Source of the DNA: Cardinalis cardinalis | Taxonomy: Eukaryota > Chordata > Aves > Passeriformes > Cardinalidae | Length of the DNA: 64,000 nucleotides | Assembly (NCBI GenBank): GCA_014549065.1 | Contig: JACDOX010000024.1 | Location: 5,675,577-5,739,576, forward strand | Direction of reading: 5' to 3' | Shown: piece by piece, positions 27,201-42,200 of the stretch | Position numbering within the stretch: the stretch's first letter is position 1 | Layout of the letters: each line of letters begins with the position of its first letter | Notes under the pieces: model-generated | Database searches by the model: none | Seen by the model: only the letters and a program-made list of their open reading frames with translations | What the model was told of the DNA's origin: nothing | Position numbers and translations under genes: made by a program

Positions 27201-30200
27201 AATAGAATCTGGTTCTGCAATTACGGCTTCCTGCATTGGTTTGGGGAACTCTACAACACCTCCACCTGGACAGGCAGGAAAACCAGTGCCAGGATATAAT
27301 GGTNAGATTGTGCTAAAAATGTTACTAAGAAAGGACATTGCTTATATTCCTCAGTAAATGCTCCTTAATTGTCATATCTTGTAGTAAAAGAAAATTATAG
27401 TCTTATTAAGATTTTTTCCTTCTTTTTGCTTTCTTGTATGTTGTAGAATGTGATTGTGAATAAACAATTCAGAGTCATCTTCAAGAAAATTGATCAACTA
27501 CTTCTGCCTTTATTATATGAAAAGGCTAGCACATACTTTGACACATTTCTCATCTGTACTTCTACATGCACTTCTGCACTTCTACACAACTTGAGAGAGT
27601 TGTTAAGCAAACTGTCTTTCAGTACTCGTGCAGCATTTTTATTTCCAGCCAGGAGAAATGATAGGCTATGGACCANCACAAAAAGGATGAGAACTCATTG
27701 TCTGGAAGGTATTTCCATGTAGGGGTGCAGCTACAGGATTAAGAATGCATTTTAATACCTGGGAACCCTGATTTTATTAAGGAGTTTCTTGAAATCTGAA
27801 AAATAAGTACATTAAAGATCAAGTGGTTCAGAAAAAGTTCTCACATCATTGGATCATCTTAGATCAGAAAGATCTAAGCTGTTATTTTCTTTTAATACAT
27901 GAAAGTGGTGGTGAACATTAAAAAAAACCACAAATATTTTTAGCAGCTCTTGGTTCCTGCACTTACAGTTATGGCATGAAGATGAGCAATAGTTTAAAAA
28001 CAAAGCCATGAAGTTTCTCTAGCGTTCTAATAAGTAGAAAGGGTGAAAGAATGTAATTGCATCACACGTTATGAGATGATAGTCAGGACTAAGAAGAAAT
28101 ATGAGTAACAAAAATATAAAAATTTCTGATGAATATTTTGGAACATTGGGACTAGTATAAGTAAAGATTTTATTCAAAGAGAATGATGGCAATGTCTTTA
28201 GCATACTGTATAAAGGAAACAAAAACTGAGCACTGAAATAAAGATTTATGGAACAATTTTACTTCTTTCAGTCTTTGACCAAATATGTCCTGTAATGCAG
28301 CTATTCACAAACTAGTGATTTTTAAAAAATTACTCTATTTTGGCTGCTGTCTTATCTTGCTGCCATCCACTTTGGTGTTGTTTTCCTGCTTTTATTATAC
28401 TTATTGTAGGAGATCCTACAATAAGTATAATAAAAGTTAGAAGTGGTTTTAGTTTATACATGCAACTCTAAATGGCTGGTAAAGACATGCTGCAATATAA
28501 AGGAAGTTGCAAGATGTACTTTTTTTTTTGAACATGTAAAAATGATTTCCTATTACATATTGCTAAAAAGAAACTGACTTGTTGGTGATTTTTAGGGACA
28601 AAGGGAATAAAAGTTATTTTATCAAAGTGTAGTGGCATAAATTGCATTTAAAAGTGAGTCAAGATAAAATATTAATTTCTGTTGCCTTTAATCAGACATT
28701 ATACTGTGCTTTTCCCTTGATCTACTTGAACCTTTGCAGGTAATTNCTGTGCATTTTCAGACTGAAGTGAGTCCCACATTTTGAAGAAACAAGTCAGTTC
28801 TTCAGTAATTCAGGAGAGCAGCATAGTATGTCACTTCCCCAAATTTTTCTACATTGAAATATGTAGCTTGCAAGGATNTATACTGGGATTGGTACCTTGA
28901 TGAAATAGTTACAGTAAACTGATTAGATTTTAAGTTAGTATCATAAAAATAGGAGAGAAAACGCTGGCAGCTGCACAAGTGGGTCTGTGTAAAAGTGGCC
29001 TTGTGTACTTGCTTGTGTCTGTGTGCGGAGCCCTTGCTTCCAGCAGGCTCTTCAGTTACTTTAAAATTACCATCATCTTCAAAGGAGTANCTTCAGCCAG
29101 AAGGAATAAATCACAGATGTTGATGCTCTTTGGAGAGATAGGATATGATATTACTCATNTAGGTTTTAACAGAGTTTTAGTCAGAAGTCTGTCATCCACT
29201 TTTCCCCATTTTCCCTGGAAATTTGTAATCCAGAATGTAAGATTATTTGTAGAGATTTAGATACAGCTGAACATTGCTTTCATTGCTTAGGCAGGCTTCA
29301 AAAAGCATGTAATTCTTATCAGCCCAGTCTTTCAGAATCTTCCCTCCCTGGTTTTCTATGGTTTAGTTGCTTCACCTTATGTAATTTCATTATCATAGGC
29401 CAAGGTGGTATCTGTCATTCCTTTCTTATGCCCACACCTTGAGANGGAATGGATGGTTTTAGTAGCATCATTTCCCAGATAACTGCACAAAAGAGGCTAT
29501 TTCAGATGATTTCCTCAGAAATCTCACTATCAGGATATGGATGCTTTCACTGAAGCCCTGCCATCCAGGGAAAAGGCTTCATTTGGGAAGTCTGGATTCT
29601 GTCCTGTACTTTAAGCATTACCCTGCTGTGCGGCTTTGGGTACTTCAAGAATTGCTTGATCTCTTTATGCTAGNCTACAATGAACCTTGTTAGCTGAANG
29701 GCATTTTTNTGAAATTCCTGAGAGCCTTTGAAAACCAGATGTACTTATTTGCTGCTAATAGTATTTCTCACGTGAACTGGGTTAGGCTTCAGTCATCTTG
29801 GTTGTTATTTCTTGCTCATGTCACCTACATATTTTTAATTTATATTTGTCACATATCTTAATGGTTCTTTGCTGTGTAGAAGTTCAGATTTTCCAGAATG
29901 AAAGCTTCCTTTACTTTTTAGTTCTGTTTTTTCCCTTTTGGGACTTTTTGCTATTTCTGCTTCCAAAGCACAAGTATTATTTAAGACTTTTTGTACTTAA
30001 GGCTGAATGTTAATAAAGTCATAAGATTATCCAGTTTGGCACTCCCAAATTACTTAATTCCTTNTGTTGCTTGGTGTATTGCCATTCTGAAGTGTGACAT
30101 AAGTTGATATCCATAAAGAAAGACATTTACCTTCACCTAAAAATACACTACTAAACTTGAGTTTCCTTCCTATATTATTTTTTTACAGTCATGATTCTGG

Positions 30201-33200
30201 ATGAAAATAAGAAACCAGTGAAGGCAAAGACTTTGGGAAATATTGTGGTAAAGTAAGAAAAATAAATATCATACAGTTAAAAGAAACTTCCTACGTGGGT
30301 TGATTATCTTTTGACTAAAGTTTATATAAAAATAAGAATAATTGAATTAATGATGATTGAAAAGCATGTCTGTCTGTCTCTGATACTGGTACCAAAGTCC
30401 CTGAATGTTTTGTGGTCATTAATGTTGAAAAATTGCAGACAGTTGTGTGAATGAATGAATTTTTCGTAGACTACAGCAAAGTTTACCNTTTTCTTAATTA
30501 TCAGAGTGTTGGCACAGAATGATGCCTTTCTCTTTTAATGTATGAGCAAGATCCTGAATCATTCCCTTCACTATTTTATCTTTCCATTTAGTGAAATAGT
30601 ACAGATTGGTGTGCTTCAGCTTACAAGCGTGATGCTGCCTCTTCTTTCATGATCTCCTAATCCCAGNGGATGCACCTTCTTAGAGGGAGAACATGTATTT
30701 TCTGTTTTCTAAAGAAAAAAAACCAAGATGTTCCTATGTGTGCTTTGTATGAAAGAGTGTTCATTTGTACCAGTACTTGGACAAAATACATGCAGGAAAG
30801 GACTTGAGGAAAAAAAAATCAAAAAACCCTGCTGTGCATCATGTAGGTGATTTTTGGTACCATTTACCAGACTTCTGATAGATGAGTTCCATAAACTCTA
30901 ATATTCTTTTTGAAAGTACGCCTTTCTAAGGCACATTTCCTTAGATAAAAAGGACTCTATTTAGATCACCCTGTGAGCATCAGTTACATTTATCTTGCCT
31001 ACTGCCTTCTCACTGTTGCCAGGATCTTTCCTTACTCCTGTAGCATTCTTTGGGCTAGTGCTCTTTACAGCCTATGCCAGCTCTGTATTCTGGATGTTTT
31101 ACAGGCTTTCAGGCATTTTCAGGCTATCAGGAATTTTCTTCAAACAGTTTTTTTTTCCTCAGAGAGAGACACCTGCTTTGTGACGAATGTGGTATCTGTG
31201 CCCACCTTTTTTTTCAGTCAAAGAAAATAACTTCAGCTCTGAACACTTTTTAACTGCAATATAATACAAGTCCCAAAGGAAATGTATTCATCNATTTCTT
31301 CTGTGGTAGATTTTTGGAGAGTTGTGCTAGCTCAGTCTTCACTGCTTGCTTAGACGAATGAAAGGATATGCAAAAATTAGTGTTAACCTTCAGTGAACTG
31401 AAAATCTGTCAAAAGCTGAAGCATTGGGATAGATGTACCAATTTTGTTGAATTGTTAGCACAATTAGCTGAGGGTTGCAGTTGGCTGAGGCACACGAGCT
31501 GGGGGTGAGAGACAGGAGCTGCAGGNGCTGGAGCTGCAGATGTGCAGCGCCAGCAGTGTGGGTGGGCTGGCACAGTGCTCGTGTGGGAGGTGGAGCTGCC
31601 GAGGTGGAGAGGCCTTCTACTCAGCTGTACCAATGGTCTTATGTAACTGGAGCCCTGTGGAGACTAAAGTAGTATCACATGAACTTACTGTACTGTGTGA
31701 TGCAGATGTGTGTTTTCAGGATGAAGTCCGTACCGTGCCTCATTCTCAGCAGACTCATGTTTAGGCATAGTTTACTTGAGACGTGTAAGATTGTGCATTC
31801 ATTCCATTGTTGAGTATGTACGTTCATACCAAGCACAAGTACTTAAAATTGCTCCAACCTTTTCTAGACTTTGGTTTGCGGTATCAGCAACCCAGCTCAA
31901 GGTGGAAAACTGTCTTTCAAAGCTCTCACCTCTGTAGTGCCTGAANCCATAGTAAAACACAGGATTGTAATCAGTGGAGAGAGAAAAGGTATTTTGTAAN
32001 CTAGCTGCTTAGATATTCAGATTAGTTATTGTTATTCATTATATTATTTATGCCTAGTTATTCAACTAGGATGGAATAAATCAGCTTCCAGATGTGTTCG
32101 TGTCTTTCCCGTGCCTGCGGGAGTGGCACAGTTGGCTTAGGGTGGGTACTTTGCCTTATCTGCCAAAAGAGGAGTGGAATGAACTCCANGTTTAGCAACT
32201 CAGCCAAACAAGTTGAAAGACAGACTTACCNAATGTTGCTCCAGATTTAGATGTTTTCTCAAGGGATTACAAATGTGTTAATATATTGATTTGTTGTTTT
32301 TTCATTTGTTTTGTTTTATCTTTCTCAGCATGACTTTTGCTGCAATCAAATGAATTAATAATGAAAATAGGGATTTTTGTTTTTGGTTTGTTTTTTTTTT
32401 TTCAGTGTATCACTCAAGAAAGTGTAATCCCACAGGGATACTATTATTCTGTCATGTCTGTTTTTATTGTATTATTTATTTATTTTTTATTAAAGCAAGG
32501 TTTCATGAAGTCTTCCTTCAAAGAAGGCATTTCTCTCTTCAGTAGTCTTCTACATGTACAGACCCTTTAAAGTAGTGGGGATGATCCTTGTTGCTAGCAG
32601 TGTTTGTTTGTCAGTCCAGAGCATGTCCCCCTGCAGCTGGAGGAAAATGGGGACTCAGGATCGTTCTGACTATTATTCTGTCATGCAGCCTATTAAAATA
32701 TGAAGAAACACAGGGATTTGCTTCACCTGCAGCATAGGTGAGTTGAGAAATATACTTCAGTATTTCTTGGAGAGGAGAGTGGCCATGCGCTACTTAAAAT
32801 GACAGCTGTGCAGAAATGGTAAACTGCAGCTTTTGGTTGTTTTTATCCCAGACTAACTCCTGGTAAAGACTATTTGGGGCTGCTTGAGGCCTGCAGTTTT
32901 CCTAAGTACAGTATTTAAAATATCTATTCTTACAGCCTGTAATTAATGCACACTTGAAAATACACTTGTATGTGTAGCTGCTAGTGTAACTGCAGGCAGT
33001 ATGACCCCTTGTTATTCAGTAGGGAAACTGAAGAGGAGCCAACATTACTGTCTGTGGATGTGATGTTAGTACATCCATTGCCACATTATGCTTGGTTCTT
33101 ATGACTGTATTTCAAGACTATTGAGAAAGTGACTGCATTTTGAGGAAAATATGAATGCGAGTGACTTGAGTGCTAGAATCTGCATGGTATGAAAACCTGT

Positions 33201-36200
33201 GGTATGTAATTCACCCAAGATCTGTAAAATAGTAACCTTTTAAAGGCCAGGGGGAAAAAAAAGAATCTCCGAGAGATGGCTGTTTAAGCTAGCATAAATA
33301 AATTGGAAGCTGAAGCTAGGTGCATTCAGATGACAAAGCACTGTTTTAGCAGTGAAAGTATTAAGACATTGGAATAAATTCTTGGGTGTATGGTGGTTTA
33401 CTTTGATATTTTTAGGCCTAACCTAGATACCTATTTTAACCAAAAGTTGTGGGGTTGTGGTGGGATTTAGTAGATGGCATCTTTCAGCCTGTGTTATATG
33501 GAAGGTCAGTTTAAATACCTGTGCAAAAGATTTATCTTCCTAACAGCCTTCTATATGTTTATAAGCTTNGTCTTTTCCCTTTACAGAAAGAACAATAAGT
33601 AGGTCTTCCAATGGGAGAGCAATTTGTCCAAAGATAGTTTTTCTAGCAGATCTCTGGCTGAGTACATGTAAATACCATTTGAACTTTCCTTACTTTGAAA
33701 TTGTTCCAAGCACTTTCACTAGTTTTTGATGGCTTTTTCTCTTTTCTCACTAAGGCAAAATCCACACTGAGATCAACTACTGTTGTAACTCCTTTCAGCT
33801 AACTAAAGTAATATTTCATGCAGACTGATGAGCGTTCAAGATCCTCTACTCTTCACTCTTTTTTCTGTNTTGTTGTTCCTAGAGTCTGAAAAAGCTTCCA
33901 GATGCTTTTCAAACTTGCAATGAAAAATTGTTATAAGAGTNATGTTTATGCACAACCCTATGTAAATGCTGAGTAATAATTATAGCTGCCAGTTGAGATT
34001 ATTTTGTTCCATTCAGAAGCCCAAACTCATTTAACAGTGGCTTGTATTTACTTTGACTGGCTGTAATGAATAGCCTCTGAGTATCATTGCCTACCATAAA
34101 ATAAAATAATGTTTTTCTGAATTCCAGCAAGGTACCATCTCCAATAATTTATTATTTCATTTCAGAAATCTGCTTTTCTGTGCAAATTCTCTTTTGAGTT
34201 CTCTGTCTATAATTGCTTGGTTCCATTAACAAGGAATTTTACACCATTTGATGAGTGGCATTCTGAAAGGACCTGCTATGTGNGAGTCAGATTTCTTGGG
34301 CTAAGCTAAAGGCGGACTGTTCTTTGAAAGGTCTACCACTGTTGTATGAAAAATAAATGACCTGTGAAACAATGCTTAAAAAACCAAATAATAACTGTCA
34401 TTTAAAATTCTGTCCCAGAAAACAGTTACTTTTAAAATACTTCAGAGTTTTTTTGTGATGCTGTCAAGCTCATTCATCTTAGTCTCTCCAATTTATAATG
34501 AAATTAAAAGTAGTCATGCTTACATATGCATTCCTGGCATTTTTGGTCAATATATCTCTTAGTAAAAATATTGCCAAAAGATCTTGCGTATCAACTCAGT
34601 TTTTAGACAGAGGCAACAGTTCTTAAATGCTGAGTTATTGTGGGTGTGTGTTACATTTTCTAGGGCAAAAAAGACCCAAATCAAACATATCAAAATGTTC
34701 CTTTTTATGGAGGGGCTGATAAAAACAAGAGATGTCTGTTTTCAGGTTGCTTTTATTTTTGGTCAGTGTCATTTTCTCTCTTCTGGCTCCTTGCACGTAA
34801 TTGTGATCCAGTTCTGCTCTCTTTGGAATTTATGGCAGCATTCCCACTGACAGCAGTGGTTTTGAGGTATATTTGGCTCTGGAGATTTTAATTCTGATGT
34901 CTTCAGAAAATTTCAATACACATAATTATGTTCTGGCAAGCTGAATTATTCTACCTTTATTAATTTGAGTTTGCACAGAACCTAGAAATTCTATTAAGTT
35001 ATGATGCCAAGAACTCTGCTCTCATCAAAGAATTGTAAGTGCCCATTGCTCTGGAATTATTGTGCTGAAAGGCTGACACATGGAAGAGGCCATTCACTTT
35101 TTGCTTAGTGGATGAGTAGGGTCTTAATTGCAAGTAATCTTTCACAGAAAGCCATGGAAGATTTTCAGATGTCTGTATTCTGTTATGATATGGTTTACAG
35201 AGATACCTGTGGTAGCCACTAATTTAGCAGTCTGGCTTCCACAGACACACAAAAAATATGCTCTGTGGATGTGTTTATCAATACAATTTTCCTAAAAAAA
35301 CCCCAACAAACAAGGAAAAAAACCCCCACCAAACTAGAACATGAGACACCCCTGGTCTCTCCATTTGGAAAAAAAATCCAAACAAGGACAAGAAAACCAA
35401 ATAGTGAAAGTGAGGCTTTTATTTTTCGTGATATGTTCCAAACTTCTTTGTTTAGATTTTTAAACANTGACAGAAAAGAAAATGCTTTTCTAATTTCAGC
35501 AATAAAACTGTTTTTTTCTATTCAGTGACTAACTGCAAAGTATTGAATAGAGCTGTGGGGAAATTAAGGACTTTATCAATATGAATTGTTCTTTCTCTCC
35601 CATCACAAAGATGTTAGACTGCTAAATAAATTTAAAGTGTGAAATTTGCAATGACTGTGGCTGTTATGAATTGCTGTACTATTAGCAACCAGGTAACAAC
35701 CATAGTAACTGCCACTCTGGTGGCTTTTCTTGAATCTAAACAAGAGATTTTTTTTTCCCTTTTAAATCCCTGCATACACAAACACCAGGATCAATATATT
35801 GTTTTTCTAATCTTTTTTTCCAAGGCAAGCACTCCATGGGTCATGTTTTTATATCACAGAGATGCTTACTAAGCTTGAAAGGCTTAAAATAGGGCAGTGA
35901 ATTTCTTCCAGATGGGCAGAAGCCAACCTGCCCTCCTGAGCCCTGGGTAACTATGTGGGAAGTATCTTGGCATTTCTGGCCATACCTTACCCGTACTTTC
36001 AAGGANTGTGATGTATGGGATGTGTTGAGCCAAAACCCTGAGAGAAAAAGCAGTAGTATTTATAGTAGTATATTCTGTTATGCTAGCTGACCTGAATTAA
36101 GCTGAAAAAGTAGGATTGTAGAAAATCAGGCATTCAGATTATTACTGGATGATATGACCTTTTCAATGTAGTTGACCTTTTTTATGTACGGGTTTTACCA

Positions 36201-36222
36201 TAGCTAGGATTTTTTTAAAGTG

Positions 36223-36282
<60 letters not shown>

Positions 36283-39200
36283 ACTATAACTATTCTTTTT
36301 GTAAATGTAATGTTAGAAAAGTATATGCCATAGGGCTGGTGGCACCTGTTCTTGTGATTGACCATCACAGACATGTAATGACACCAGAATTGCTATGCTA
36401 CAGTGAACTGTTTCTCTGCTAGAGGTGCTGCCTTCTGGTGTCACAGGGATACATACTATCATAGAAAATAAAATACCTCTGGCTAAATACTTGCTAGTTA
36501 GCAAGACAGGCATATGCTAGTAAAATCTGTATGGTGCATTTATGATTTTANATAAATAAATATGTTTGTTTACATGATCTCTGTTATTAGGGGTAAACTT
36601 CATAAAACTTGTGTTGATATGCCTGAATATATATCTCTCAGGCAGTTAAAGAAATCTGTGTTTGACCCTGTCAGAGCTTCGAAGAAAGAAACTAGCACTT
36701 TTTTAGCTGAGGNTTCTGCAGCTTCTCTGCTGACAGATATGTATGTGAAGTGTCCCATATTTTCTCATGCCCATTGACTGAAGAAGAGTTTTAGTATGTA
36801 TTCAAAACTCAAATAATAAAGCAATCCAGAATTTTGCAGCTTTAAGTACAATTATTTTAGAAAGTTCTATTAGTGACTTGTATCAATATACTTTCACAGA
36901 ACTTCTCTAGTATTTCCAATAGTATTATGCACAGTTTAAACAGAAAAGCATATTTATTCAGATTCTTGTGATTGAAGTCCTTTGAGTTTTATCTTTTTAC
37001 AGAAACTGAAGATGTGTTTGTCTGATAATTCATCTGTCTATGCNTATGTGGGTGTGTATGGGTGTTAGAGAAAGACCTGTAATAGTGCAGTTGCCTGCAT
37101 CATAGTGCATAGTGTGCATAATTTGTGCATATGGTGTATGCACAAATTTCAGACAGATACTTAATCCTTAGAAGTGTTAAGAGCTAAATGCTGTTAATAT
37201 ATTTATAATACAGTAAATAGTATTTACTAGACCAAATATTACTTTACTGAGGTGCTTGCATTATGAAGAAGGTAAGGTCTTGGATACCCTGCAGAGCTAT
37301 ATACATTTGATGACAATAATACATAGCCTTTTTTATTGGTTACCAGCATGTAATTAAGCTGAACTGTTTTCTGATTGTGTAGACAATGATTATTTGTCTG
37401 AAAACAGAGTATGAATGGAGAACATGAGCTGTATTTGTTTTATCTGTTTTTCTTACTACTTCCCTCTGTTCTTTTCAATTTCAGGTTGCCTTTGCCTCCT
37501 GGAGCATTCTCAGGTCTTTGGGAAAATGAAGAAACATTTCAGAAGTTGTATTTCAAAAAGTTTCCAGTAAGAATTATGAAATCAATTATTTAAACTTCTG
37601 GTAATGCTTCAGAACTGAGTGATAATAGATTTAAACTGGGAAACAATTCATCAAAAGTTGTCACAATTTTATTGCAGGTCTTTGATATTTGTATATATAA
37701 TTAAAACCATTTCAAGATAAATCCTTTTTCACCTGTAATTTCAGCTCTTGGGTATGCTGTTGTTTTTTTAAGATCTGAAAGAGAAGTAAACCATAAGCTT
37801 CTGAGCCAAAAAATCATTTAATGTCATTTAATCTAAGATGTAAACCTGCAACCTTACACTAGCACAGCTTCAGATACACTCCTCCTGTTGGCATGCAGCC
37901 ATGCTAACTTCGTATCACTCCAAAATAACACTTGTCCACTGTACATCTGACTACACTAGAGGCTCTTTGCTGCATTAGTTATGTTTCCTTGTCAGATGAG
38001 CTATCCAAGGACTGGCTTACTTCTTTCCTTGTAGAAATAGGTAGATTGGCCCTATACAAATGCCCAAAGTGGAAGATGTGGCTCAATGAAAGTAAATGAG
38101 TGAATTGGTCACACAAATTATTTTTAGTGTGCAATTGCATCATGATGACAGTGTATGTTTGGATACTCCTCCTGAAGGAGTACTTTCAGGAGGAATTTGA
38201 TAACTCGCATTATATTGAAGTAATTCCATTTTTCTTGTGTAGATCCAGGCAACATCCTTCTCCAAGCTGTCAGAGATCAAAGTAAGCGGAGTTGGAAAAA
38301 AGTCAGGGTTTCTCTATTTTTTTTTCCTGTTCTATATTAATAAAGACAACAAAACTTTTCTGTAAAGGAAGCTACACAGGATAATATGATGATATAAAAA
38401 TTGTGACAAATATTACAGAATTAAATCTTTAAATCACTAAAAGCATATATAATGTGAAACAATTCTATTTTTTTGTGTGTGTGTTTCCTGGTAAATTAAT
38501 GAATATTCCTAGTAGTCTTTCAGAATTTATTTTCCATTGTGTTGTATTTAGGGATATTATGATACTATGGATGCTGGTTATATGGATGAAGATGGCTATC
38601 TGTATGTCATGTCTCGAGCTGATGATGTGATCAATGTTGCCGGACACAGAATTTCTGCAGGTGCGATTGAAGAGGTGAGCATTGCCTGACAGCAAAAGAG
38701 AAGAATGAAAGATGAATGAAGCTGAGACTAAAAATTCCACATTTCATCACATCTCACATCTCAAAATCTCACACAGAAAGATCTCTCATTTGTTTTCTAC
38801 TTGTTTTGTTTGCATTTCCATTTATGCTTTTAACCAAAATATTTCCTGTTTCGGGTTCTTCCTATTAAGATGCTTTCCAGAAAAAAAACAAATTTAGTCA
38901 ATAATAAGCAGGGTCAATAAATACTGTGGGATTGGTAAGGCAGGCATAATTTGGTATTTGAAGGTGGAGTTAAGGAGCAGTGTGGTAGNGTGGGAAGCAT
39001 ACCTTTTACCTCAAATAATGTATTTATTTGGGAATACAGTAGGATAGTGTAGTATCAGTGTGACAGGTAGTTTAACCAACTACTGTAGTTACTAAGGATT
39101 GGAAACTTTTTTTCCTAAAATACAATGATCAGTGTTGGCTGATATATTTTTTTTCCCAGAGATTAATATTCAGTGCTTTTTCTTGGTTGGAAGACTTCAG

Positions 39201-42200
39201 AGTTTTTTGACAGCTGTTTTGTCTCTTACTGTATGAGCAGTGCTAAATGAACAATGAAAATTTCTGTGAAAAATCCTGCTGTTAAATTGAAAGTCATTAA
39301 TGTAATACCCATGCAACTCAAAAAAGTTGAAAATAATGATGTTCATAATAGTGTCTGAATTTCATATCATTGTTCACTCACCCTTCTGGAGTCACTGTGA
39401 TTGATTGCTAGTTACAAATTTTCCTGATGACNTATCAATTACTTATTCAGGGAGTATGGGGAAAGGTGTGCTGGGCGTGTACAAGAGAAAAATATGCTTT
39501 TAAGAGCTCTGAATTTAACTGTTCACTGAATTAGAAACTAATCTGCAAGTTGTTTTTTGGTTTATAATGTCTGTTAGTCTAGTGGCTACTTTATTTTGAA
39601 GGCTAGAAAACTTTGAATGGTAGAAATTCTAATTACACAGAAGTGAACAAGTTCACATAAACATTGATCCATCAAGGACTGATCAGCCAGGGAGCTGAAA
39701 CAGCTGCTGCCCTGAATGAGGTTTTCGGAATATAAAGATGCTTTCAGTCTGCTTAAACCTCTTTCCCTTAGAAGTAGTTTTTGTGTTCCCTTACTGAAGC
39801 AGAGCAGGAATCTCATCCCCACCCCTTACTGCTGTACTGCTCGTGGGCCGAGCGGGGCATTTTCTTTGCTTCAGCTTGGGTCTGAAGCTGCTGTAACAAA
39901 TGATGAATTGAATAATCTCATCTGCTGTATTACCTTTGGATCCATCATAGTGAGCTCAGCATCTCTGTTTTTCTCCCTGCTAGTTAGGTCTTACCCCTAG
40001 AAACGTAGTGTTTCATGACACTAACATTTTAGAAGCTTTTCTCTTCACCTTTTGAACAAAGCTAAAAACCAAGAGTGATGTTAATGCATGCACAGCAAAT
40101 TGCTAGTTTAATGGGAAAGTGTTAAGAAGACCACAGTTCCCTCCTCAGTAAGATCAGTAAATACAGAATTAGAGGTCCATTGAATCACCATGTAATTGAC
40201 AATCGCCTTGTTGAGCAAGTATGTTATCTACATTTACATTTTAGCTGCATTGCATGTTTAACTAGTTTTTCCTTAGTGATTTGACTAAGTGTTTTATCTC
40301 TGTTATGTTCCTCACAATTTTTTCCTTTGTCTGCTGTATCTGTTAATGCTACTGGAGCTCCACGTTTACTGCAGTGCAGTAGATGTTACAGTTTACCTTG
40401 CCAATTAGGGAATGGTGGCCATTATGGGAACCACATCTTGCATATTGATCTCTTCTTTGGTCTGTAAATCTCTGGTGTCCCTTTTTGCCCCTTCCTGAAA
40501 AAAAAAAAAAAAAAAAGCTTAATCAAATCTTGTCTATCTGAGGCAACAGACTTGAGAACTGAGGAATTTATCATGAGAAATCCCTTACCTCTGATCACGA
40601 TGTTTCTGTCTGCTACTGCATTTGCCATCCATCCTTGTACCCAGTGATCATGCTGGGAAAACCATTTCACCTCCTGAAGTTTTTTATTAATTTTAAGCAA
40701 TTTTTAAATATCGAATGCTATTTTTGTTCTTCTTTTCAGTTGTTTTACAAAGTTTGATAATTTTAAAATTGGTATTTATTAATTACTGATTTCAGTTATT
40801 TGAAGTTAGCATTTGAAAAGTCAAAGGTATGTTGATTGAACTTTGGATAGACTGAAGAAAAATGCTACAATAGCTACACTATTCCAGCTAACCATAAGAC
40901 TTACATATAAGGGACAGACTAGAATGAGAAAAACAAGGTACAACAAAACAATCTAGCAACATTTAAGTCTTCACCTTAGGAGTCCTGTTGATGCCTGGTA
41001 GATAGTAATGATATTTGATGGTAATGCCAGTTTACTGTAGCTCTTTTTTTCTGTGTTCCTGTGGAAAACAGTATTTACTGATTTACTGTGGTTGTAGACT
41101 TAATAGTCTACATTTCCATGATTCATTGTCTTTCCTGTTTTGGTTTTTTTTTTGTGTTTTGGTTATGTGGCCATGGTTAAGAAGTTAGAGCAGGAAAAAA
41201 TGGATATTTATAGCAGGAAATGGAATGCATTACTGAGGCTCTGGCCTGAAAGGGACCAAAGTGCATTAAATCTGTGTGATGCAATGAAACCCTGTAGGGA
41301 TTTGGACTTGCATAAGATTAATCTCTATATGATTTGTCAGTGTGGATTCATGACTTTTGGATAAAGTAGGCTTCACCTGAATTCAAATTCACCTTAATTT
41401 GTGTATATTCAGCTTTTTGAAGTAGGCTCTTCTGCCCTTCTAATTCTTATATAAGCCCAGTGCACTCTTCTGCATTTGGTTTGTGCGCATCATATCTAAT
41501 TCCTGTGAAAAATAATCCAGTTTCGAAAGCTGTGCATAAATGGTCATGCTTCTGTACTTTGATAGAGCATGCATCTGCTGTCAGGTCAGTGTTTTCCATT
41601 TGCCTTTTTTCTGGCATGGGATGTGTCTAGGATCATAGTTTGTGAAATGAGTATAGCTTCTGACAAAGTATGCTAGAAACACATTGAATTGATGTATTTT
41701 GCTAAAAACTATTTGGTGTGTGTTGTACTGACCGTGACACATGGAGTCAGTTTCTCTTGTTTTGACTGTAAAGCCTAAGGATGGTGAAATCTGTTTTGAA
41801 GATGGGTTATCATAGACGGTTTGAATTGTTCCTTTCCGCATCAGTTTCATAAACAGATCATACAAGAACTTCCCTTTTTTAATTGGAGCAACAGTGTTTC
41901 AGCTTTCCATTCTTTCAGGTTTTTTCTTCCTGTCTTCTCTGTACTTTTCCTGTCTTTCACATTCTTGCACCATTGTACGAGTACCCAATGCAAATATGGT
42001 ATTCCTACTTAATAAAAACAACCAAAAAGTGTCTTTATTCCTAAAACCTTTGATTTTGGCAGCGTAGTATGTGAAGTTCAGTTATTAGCAAGCACATAGT
42101 CCTTGTATGCACAGATAAATAAACAAGCACAATCACATTATGTGGCTTCTGTGTAGGGTCATGTTAGGTCCTCTTTGTGGTCGAGTCCAGAGGACTGAAA

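Larger units (their letters stand above)
11125..27205 (+). other. ACSS3: ACSS3 intron (16.1 kb), the largest in the window
   Basis: Long AT-rich intron between donor GTGAGT and acceptor CTTAATAG. It contains the antisense CR1 with an LTR-like insert (12.8-13.96 kb), a 27-bp tandem duplication (15905-15958), a 17-bp triplication (24027-24076) and the sense CR1 (25.72-27.07 kb). No exon was found, and none is expected because the flanking exons join directly in the known protein. About 14.0-25.7 kb otherwise shows nothing I recognise. Confidence 0.85.
30253..37484 (+). other. ACSS3: ACSS3 intron (7.2 kb)
   Basis: AT-rich intron ending in CTTTTCAATTTCAG. It holds a GC-richer block at about 31470-31640 (GGAGCTGCAG motifs, no recognised family), a TC/TA microsatellite at 36223-36282 and a 12-bp-arm hairpin at 37120-37148. 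No exon is supported. Confidence 0.8.

Noticed and set aside
28389..28436. microRNA hairpin
   Set aside because: The two-base loop and perfect AT-rich pairing do not fit a miRNA precursor, and the loop is too tight for normal processing.
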